From contig CAZKHU010000090.1 in the NCBI GenBank assembly GCA_964552725.1, positions 1-11,678 of the forward strand: a DNA stretch of 11,678 nt, read 5' to 3'. Source of the DNA: DYTH01 sp964552725. GTDB taxonomy: Bacteria > Desulfobacterota > Syntrophia > Syntrophales > UBA5619. Shown in pieces: positions 7,324 through 11,678 of the stretch (positions within the stretch are counted from its first letter, which is position 1; each line of letters starts with the position of its first letter). A program made the translations under genes and the position numbers. The notes under the pieces were generated by a model. That model had not been told where the DNA came from and did not search any database. It saw only the letters and a program-made list of their open reading frames with translations.

Positions 7324-7698
7324 AAAAACTGAGGCCGGGATCTGACCCGGGAAATGGCATCCTGCTGCCAAAGCGGGCGCGCTATAGCAAAAATGCGCAA
7401 TCTGCAAGTTGCACTTGCAGATTGCACGGATACTCCAAAACAACAACCAATAAATTTATTTCGCGGCGTCATTATGCTCCACCTCCCCGTCATTTCGCGT
7501 TCTAACTGCAATAAATAATTTGCATTTTTATCTTATCCCCAACTTTCTTACTCGAGCATGATTGCGCCCGATAGTCCAGTCATGGATAACCCGATCCATT
7601 TTCCCGGCAGTTGCTCATTTTGAGTTTGTCGGTCATGGAATAATGTGGTCACCGGGGAAGAAAGATGGTAAAAGGAAAAATATTTTCAAGGCAGGCTG
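7324..7698. other. Gene-free stretch between modC and the cation efflux gene
   Basis: No convincing gene in 375 bp. The modC-proximal part has two small hairpins, CCGGG/CCCGG (7335-7350) and TGGCA/TGCCA (7355-7370), neither with a T-tract. Then come the strong hairpin at 7397-7425, an AT-rich segment with the 12-bp palindrome AATAAATTTATT (7449-7460), and TGCAA/TTGCA (7507-7524) followed by TTTTTA, a weak terminator candidate. A possible extended -10 for the next gene, TGGAATAAT, is at 7636-7644, with TTGAGT at 7620-7625, too close to be an ideal -35. No recognised metal riboswitch was seen. Confidence 0.5.
7397..7425. repeat. Perfect 13-bp inverted repeat with 3-nt loop downstream of modC
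   Basis: GCAATCTGCAAGT (7397-7409), loop TGC, ACTTGCAGATTGC (7413-7425), with no mismatch. It starts 74 bp after the modC stop. No T-run follows, so it is not a standard intrinsic terminator. It could stabilise the 3' end of the mod message, bind a protein, or be a copy of a dispersed repeat. Confidence 0.75.
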
Positions 7699-8613
7699 AT
7701 GGAATCGGAAAATGTGAAAAGAAAAATGGCTTTCAGCATAGCCGGGCGCGCCATAACGATCGGCCTCTGGAGCAATGTAATCCTGATGGTCGTAAAGCTG
7801 CTGTCCGGTCATTTCGGCCATTCCGAAGCGGTCTTTGCCGACGGGCTGGAAAGCGCGACCGACCTTCTGGCGATGATCGCCGGAATGGCGGCTCTGAAGA
7901 TCGGCAGCAAACCTTTTGACGATGAGCACCCCTACGGGCACGGCAAGGCAGAGAGCATCGCCGCCTTCTTCATTTCGCTGGTCATTCTGGCCACCGGCGG
8001 CGGCATTCTCTACGGGGCAGTAACCACGATTATTGAGAAAGATTACGGGACACCGGGGATAATTGCCGTTATTGCTACGGTTATCACCATTGCAGGCAAG
8101 GAGGCCCTGTTTCGCTATACCCGCCGCATCGCCCAAAAAACGCAAAGCCCGACGCTCGATGCAATCGCGACTGACCACCGCAAAGACGCCCTCACCTCGA
8201 TTGCAACCCTCATTGGCGTCGGCGGGGCGTATTTCGGAGTCGCATTGCTGGATCCGATCGCGGCGGGTCTTACGGCGCTGTTTATATTCCATATCGGGTG
8301 GCAGACTTTAAGAAGCGCCTCGAACGACCTGATGGATGGCCAGCCGCCGGAAGGAATCATCATCGCCATAACCGAGGCGGCCGCGTGCGTTCCCGGCGTC
8401 GATTGCGTCAACGAGGTGCGGATCAGGCGCTCCGGGCAAAATCTGATCGTTGATTTGAAGCTCGATATGGATCCACAGATGACTGTTCAGGAATCTCACG
8501 GAATCGGGAACCAGGTTCGGAAACTTATCTTCGATCGGTTTCCCCGTGTCGGGGACATTATGATCCATATCCATCCGAGTCTGGAGGATCATGGGGAAAT
8601 AAGCAGGCTTTAA
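7699..8613 (+). CDS. Cation diffusion facilitator family metal efflux protein
   Basis: Inner-membrane metal/proton antiporter (CDF family) of 304 residues, exporting divalent metal ions from the cytoplasm. It has six hydrophobic segments within roughly residues 12-205 and a C-terminal cytoplasmic domain (about 215-304) ending in the family-typical DIMIHIHPS. Candidate metal-site residues are Glu51 and Asp55 in FADGLESATD (second segment) and Asp159 and Asp163 in DHRKD (fifth segment). The family signature HPYGHGKAE is present after segment two. The common zinc/iron pattern in segment five is HxxxD; DxxxD here is seen in some manganese-type members, so the substrate may be Mn or another non-zinc metal, but this is inference. 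ATG 7699 has a weak AAGG/GCAGG ribosome site. It stands alone between the mod operon and a decayed efflux operon. Confidence 0.92.
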   Translation: MESENVKRKMAFSIAGRAITIGLWSNVILMVVKLLSGHFGHSEAVFADGLESATDLLAMIAGMAALKIGSKPFDDEHPYGHGKAESIAAFFISLVILATGGGILYGAVTTIIEKDYGTPGIIAVIATVITIAGKEALFRYTRRIAQKTQSPTLDAIATDHRKDALTSIATLIGVGGAYFGVALLDPIAAGLTALFIFHIGWQTLRSASNDLMDGQPPEGIIIAITEAAACVPGVDCVNEVRIRRSGQNLIVDLKLDMDPQMTVQESHGIGNQVRKLIFDRFPRVGDIMIHIHPSLEDHGEISRL

Positions 8614-8615
8614 CC

Positions 8616-9049
8616 AAAAAATCTGGACCCGGCGGATTCATCGCCCGGCTTGATCAGGCAAGAGGGAACCGGGATAAAGCGCTGATGGCCCGAGAACAGG
8701 CAGGGGCAATTTTGAAGGTTTACCAGACGACAATCCCCGCCGAGATAGCCCGGGCCGAAGCGGGGGTTCGAGCCTTGCAGGCACAGCTTGACGAAGTCAG
8801 GGCCGGCGCCAGGAAGCAGGATATCGAACGGGCGAGGCGAGGCTGGAAGAGGGAAAGGCCGCCCTGAATCAGGCAAAAAGCAACCTGCCGCGGATAAGCG
8901 CCGCGCAAAAAGATGTCGAGGCGGCCGCGGCCGCCGCCCAGGTCGCCCAGGCCGCCCTCGCACAGATGCAGATTCAGCTCGAATACGCGAAATTGAAGGC
9001 GCCGGGGCCGGGCATCGTCACCAGCGGAAACCGTTTTATCTGCGGATGA
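8616..9049 (+). pseudogene. Remnant of HlyD/YbhG-type membrane fusion protein, frameshifted and truncated
   Basis: Two consecutive frames translate as pieces of an efflux-pump membrane fusion protein. Frame one (8616 to about 8837) gives GGFIARLDQARGNRDKAL and IARAEAGVRALQAQLDEV, an Ala/Glu/Arg-rich coiled-coil hairpin. Near 8832-8845 the match moves to another frame (8834-9049): EARLEEGKAALNQAKSNLPR, then AQAALAQMQIQLEYAKLKAP and GPGIVTSGN, the start of the second lipoyl half. It then stops at TGA 9047-9049. The N-terminal membrane anchor, first lipoyl half and C-terminal beta-barrel are missing. It begins right after the cation efflux gene. In the living family these proteins pair with ABC exporters, which fits the next remnant. 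Confidence 0.8.
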
Positions 9050-9062
9050 TAAGAAAAATGGG

Positions 9063-9149
9063 TTTCTGGCCCTATTTTCCGTATCGTACCGTTTCGCGGC
9101 AACAGAGGCGGTTCACGACGTCTCGCTGGATATCGAAAAAGGCAATATT
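9063..9149 (+). pseudogene. Remnant of ABC exporter ATPase N-terminus
   Basis: In the frame beginning at 9063 the translation reads VSYRFAATEAVHDVSLDIEKGNI (9081-9149 after a short leader). This matches the segment before Walker A in drug-exporter ATPases (the pattern ...RFG...AV.DVSL.I..GEI). The match ends abruptly where the GPNGAGKST P-loop should follow. It lies just after the membrane fusion remnant, in the order seen in YbhG-YbhF type operons, so both appear to be leftovers of one deleted efflux operon. The fragment is short, so the call is moderate. Confidence 0.55.
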
Positions 9150-9202
9150 TTGCAGAAGAAATCCGCAAATATCCATGAAAATATCAACAGGAGACACATG
9201 AA

Positions 9203-10114
9203 ATGAACCTTCAAACCACAAAAAATCCAACATCCATCCTGCTGTTCACCGGCAAGGGAGGCGTTGGAAAAACAACCCTTTCGACGGCCTGCGCTCTCGG
9301 TTATGCGCAAAAAAAGCGTACGCTGCTTCTCTCGACCGACCCCGCCGGCTCTCTCGGGGAGATATTCGGCGGTGACTTTACAGAGCAGATTGTCACGGTT
9401 GCCCCCAATCTGGACGTCGTTGAGCTTTCCCGCCGGGCGGTTCTTAAACTCTGGCACGAAAAATTCGCCGACGACATCTTTACCGTCCTTTCCGCTTTTT
9501 TGCCGGTGGAGAGGGACATCCTCAACTACATAGAAGGGGCGCCCGGGATCGACGAAGAATTCATGCTCTCCTATTTGCTGAACGTTCAGCAGTCCGGAAA
9601 CTACGACATCATTATCTGGGACGCAGCCCCTACCTCAACCACCCTCAAATTGCTCGAACTGCAGCAGATGTTCTATGCACACCTGACCGAGGCCCAGAAA
9701 ATTTACCTGAAGTTCAAGGGCCTGTTCAAAGACGCCGATCCGCTGCAACTGATCGCCCAATGGCGCCAACTGACGCAGGATGTGATCTCGATGCTCAAAA
9801 ACGAGACCTCCGCCTGGATCGTCGCCAACCCGGAACGCCTCCCCGTCGAACAGGCGCTTTTGATCGCATCGTCGCTCGCCGCTTTCGGAATCGGCGTCAA
9901 CGGCTACATCATGAACAAGCTCCTCCCGGGAAAGGCCTGCGAAGGTTCCGATTTTTTCGAAAAAAGATTTCGCGCCCAGCAACACTGGCGGGAAAACCTG
10001 TCCGCGCGCGCCGCCCTTCCGATTATCCAAGTGAGTGAATTGACAAATGATTTAACTGACAAAGAAGAACTGCTTTCATTGTCGAAAAAACTTGGCATCT
10101 CCTCATTTATATGA
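9203..10114 (+). CDS. ArsA/Get3-family ATPase, single domain, function unknown
   Basis: Soluble P-loop ATPase of 303 residues in the ArsA/Get3 (TRC40) family. The deviant Walker A GKGGVGKTT with signature lysine is at 17-25. Switch I STDPAGSL is at 44-51 (Asp46), EGAPGIDEE lies around residue 110, switch II DAAPTSTT is at 140-147, and the adenine-binding NPERLP at 209-214. ArsA of arsenic pumps has two fused halves and metal-binding cysteines; this protein has one half and only two cysteines (30 and in GKACEGSD), neither in the known triad. No arsB, arsR or arsD is nearby, so arsenite export is unlikely. A Get3-like role with hydrophobic clients, or another NTPase role, is possible but not shown. 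AGGAG lies 9 nt before ATG 9203, within sequence left by the decayed efflux operon. Confidence 0.85.
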   Translation: MNLQTTKNPTSILLFTGKGGVGKTTLSTACALGYAQKKRTLLLSTDPAGSLGEIFGGDFTEQIVTVAPNLDVVELSRRAVLKLWHEKFADDIFTVLSAFLPVERDILNYIEGAPGIDEEFMLSYLLNVQQSGNYDIIIWDAAPTSTTLKLLELQQMFYAHLTEAQKIYLKFKGLFKDADPLQLIAQWRQLTQDVISMLKNETSAWIVANPERLPVEQALLIASSLAAFGIGVNGYIMNKLLPGKACEGSDFFEKRFRAQQHWRENLSARAALPIIQVSELTNDLTDKEELLSLSKKLGISSFI

Positions 10115-10165
10115 GACATTCATGACTAATAATCGTCCCCAAGGGAGCTGGAAATCGTTCCGGAA

Positions 10166-10207
10166 CCCCATCCCCACCCTAACCCTCCCTTTGAAGGGCA
10201 AGGAAGG
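10166..10207. repeat. C/G-rich intergenic repeat unit with hairpin CCCTT-TG-AAGGG
   Basis: A C-rich run (CCCCATCCCCACCCTAACCC) leads into a perfect small hairpin (10187-10198) and then GCAAGGAAGG. This layout is typical of dispersed C-rich intergenic repeats in proteobacterial genomes. It lies in the 159-bp gap between the ArsA-like gene and the aminotransferase and has no coding signal. A weak terminator role cannot be excluded. Confidence 0.55.
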
Positions 10208-10273
10208 CCGAGTGCAAATGGTACCTGCGCAAACAGATAGGCTTTAATTATTAAGATCGAGGTTTTAGAGATT

Positions 10274-11425
10274 ATGATAAGCAAAATCGCACAAAGGGCG
10301 CAGGATATCCCTCCGTTCATCGTCATGGACGTGCTGGAAGAAGCGCAAAAGCTGGAGAGAAACGGAACAGACATCGTTCATCTCGAGGTCGGCGAACCCG
10401 ATTTCGACACGCCGGAGTGCATAAAGGAAGCGGGAATGCGCGCAATGCGCGACGGGCAGACCCACTATACCCACAGCCTCGGCCTGATCGAGCTCCGGGA
10501 GGCCATCTGCGAACATTACCTGGAAGCATACGGGGTGGCGATTTCGCCCGACCAAGTGCTGGTCGCCTCCGGCACCTCGCCGGCGATGATGGTGCTTTTT
10601 TCGGCCCTGCTGGAAAAGGAAAGCGAAGTCATCATCTCTGATCCGCATTATCCCTGCTACCCGAACATGATCAGCTTTTTCGGCGGCTCGCCGGTCAGCG
10701 TGCCGGTTTACGAAGAAGACGGGTTTCAACTGTCCGCCGCCGCGATCCGGAAAAAGATGACAGACCGAACCAGCCTGCTAATGATCAACTCCCCGTCCAA
10801 TCCCACGGGCAACATCCTCTGCGAAAAACGGCTTACCGAGATCGCCGCGCTCGATATCCCGATAATTTCCGACGAGATATATCACGGTCTCGTTTATGAG
10901 GGCAAAGAGCGCAGCATCCTCGAATTTACCGACAATGCGTTCGTTTTGAACGGCTTCTCGAAGGCCTACGCCATGACCGGCTGGCGGCTCGGCTATCTGA
11001 TCGTCCCGCCGGCTTATGTCCGGCCGATGCAGAAAATCATCCAGAATCTCTTTATCTCCGCCAACGCCTTCGTTCAATGGGCCGGGGTTGCCGCCTTGCG
11101 GGAGACAAATCCGGAAGTGGTCCGGATGAGGGGGATATACGATCAGCGCCGCAAATACATAACCGGGCGACTGTCCGAAATGGGGCTCGGCATCAGCGTT
11201 GCGCCAACCGGCGCCTTCTATATTCTCGGCAACATAAAGAAGTATTCCAATAACTCCTACAAGATGGCGTTCGATATCCTGAAGCGGGCCCACGTCGGCG
11301 TCGCCCCCGGAATCGATTTCGGCCAAAACTGTGAGGGATATTTGCGTTTTTCCTACGCCAGCTCCATAGAAAATATCCGCGAAGGGATGGACCGGCTCCA
11401 GAAATACCTGCGGGAACAGTATTGA
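10274..11425 (+). CDS. PLP-dependent class I/II aminotransferase, AspC-like
   Basis: Cytoplasmic fold-type I aminotransferase of 383 residues. Active-site signatures are present: NPTG at 176-179, SDEIY with Asp200 and Tyr203, the PLP Schiff-base lysine Lys230 in GFSKAYAMTGWRLGY, and Arg358 in YLRFSYAS for the substrate carboxylate. The N-terminal EVGEPDFDTP is typical of the aspartate/alanine/branched aminotransferase subfamily (I-gamma). The amino donor cannot be set from sequence; aspartate or an aromatic/alanine-type substrate are options. GAGG (10259-10262) lies 11 nt before the ATG. The next gene starts 4 nt after its stop, so the two are probably cotranslated. Confidence 0.95.
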   Translation: MISKIAQRAQDIPPFIVMDVLEEAQKLERNGTDIVHLEVGEPDFDTPECIKEAGMRAMRDGQTHYTHSLGLIELREAICEHYLEAYGVAISPDQVLVASGTSPAMMVLFSALLEKESEVIISDPHYPCYPNMISFFGGSPVSVPVYEEDGFQLSAAAIRKKMTDRTSLLMINSPSNPTGNILCEKRLTEIAALDIPIISDEIYHGLVYEGKERSILEFTDNAFVLNGFSKAYAMTGWRLGYLIVPPAYVRPMQKIIQNLFISANAFVQWAGVAALRETNPEVVRMRGIYDQRRKYITGRLSEMGLGISVAPTGAFYILGNIKKYSNNSYKMAFDILKRAHVGVAPGIDFGQNCEGYLRFSYASSIENIREGMDRLQKYLREQY

Positions 11426-11429
11426 AAAC

Positions 11430-11678
11430 ATGCACGCAAAAAACCGGATAACCCTGAAAACCGTTCAGCAAATCAGCGAGGAAGAAAAGCTCCTTCAGGA
11501 GCGGGTGGACGAACACGGAGTAACGTGGAGGATGGTCTATCTGGGCGGCGGCGCCCATTTCCGGAACTGGCTTGCGCAGTGCCAGGAACTGGGAGAGGTG
11601 CTTGTCGAAGAGGCCGATTCCACGGGTTACCGATGCTTCGAGGAGGGAAAAGAAAAACTCTACCGGATCTGGATGAAG
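11430..11678 (+). CDS. Unrecognised small protein, partial (first 83 residues)
   Basis: Open frame from ATG 11430 to the window edge, 4 nt after the aminotransferase stop. Codon use resembles its neighbours and no stop occurs in 83 codons. The visible part is hydrophilic: a charged helical N-terminus (about residues 10-30, EEEKLLQERVDEHG), a glycine-rich turn LGGGAHFRNW near 39-48, then ELGEVLVEEADSTGYRCFEEG and a lysine-rich end. No signal peptide or membrane segment. No family recognised. Close coupling suggests a role linked to the aminotransferase; the ribosome site is weak. Confidence 0.7.
   Translation, partial: MHAKNRITLKTVQQISEEEKLLQERVDEHGVTWRMVYLGGGAHFRNWLAQCQELGEVLVEEADSTGYRCFEEGKEKLYRIWMK

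Noticed and set aside
7335..7370. Intrinsic terminator directly after modC
   Set aside because: The small hairpins CCGGG/CCCGG and TGGCA/TGCCA lack a T-tract and have short stems.
7430..7698. Metal riboswitch (manganese or nickel-cobalt type) before the cation efflux gene
   Set aside because: None of the conserved core sequences of those classes could be found by eye.
7633..8292. Minus-strand frame opposite the cation efflux gene
   Set aside because: Shadow of the CDF gene; no motifs and compositionally odd.
8616..9049. Programmed frameshift in the membrane fusion protein
   Set aside because: Both ends are truncated, the lipoyl motif is broken and a second frame change follows, so decay explains it better.
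8788..9201. 137-codon plus-strand frame across the decayed efflux region
   Set aside because: Its translation is Gly/Arg/Pro-rich and unlike any family; the recognisable HlyD and ABC matches are in the other frames.

Overview
The window is a moderately GC-rich bacterial chromosome segment. Its genes are mostly housekeeping or transport genes, packed in short operons with small overlaps. It looks like a Gram-negative anaerobe, plausibly Desulfobacterota (the old Deltaproteobacteria, Syntrophales-like). That placement is an inference from the ileS-lspA order, a ModE-headed molybdate operon, a Get3/ArsA-type ATPase with no ars genes, and the style of the short intergenic palindromes. No phage, IS, CRISPR or RNA gene was recognised.

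Left block (1-4577, minus strand): ileS (isoleucyl-tRNA synthetase), then lspA (lipoprotein signal peptidase, TTG start), then a TrkH/KtrB-type K+ channel subunit that runs off the left edge. The 261-bp ileS-lspA gap holds two palindromic repeat units sharing a GGTTTTAAA core. An ileS promoter and Shine-Dalgarno (SD) site can be proposed.

Middle block (4662-7323, plus strand): a molybdate uptake operon, ModE-like regulator - modA - modB - modC, divergent from ileS. A sequence matching the ModE operator as I remember it (ATCG-TATxTA, 6-nt spacer, TATATA-CG) lies on the predicted promoter, so the operon should repress itself when molybdate is plentiful. The regulator is a DNA-binding domain only, and ModC also lacks the C-terminal molybdate-binding (Mop/TOBE) domain, so no molbindin domain is present in the locus. 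The regulator appears leaderless. modA most likely starts at a CTG overlapping the regulator's stop codon.

Right block (7324-11678, plus strand): a 375-bp gene-free stretch with a perfect 13-bp hairpin; a cation diffusion facilitator; the eroded remains of an HlyD-type membrane fusion protein and of the N-terminus of an ABC ATPase (a dead efflux operon); an ArsA/Get3-family ATPase; a C/G-rich intergenic repeat; an AspC-type PLP aminotransferase; and the start of an unrecognised small protein coupled to it.

I see no clear undescribed multi-gene system. The most interesting items are the Mop-less, self-regulated molybdate operon with its unusual translation starts, the decayed efflux operon, and the orphan ArsA-like ATPase.
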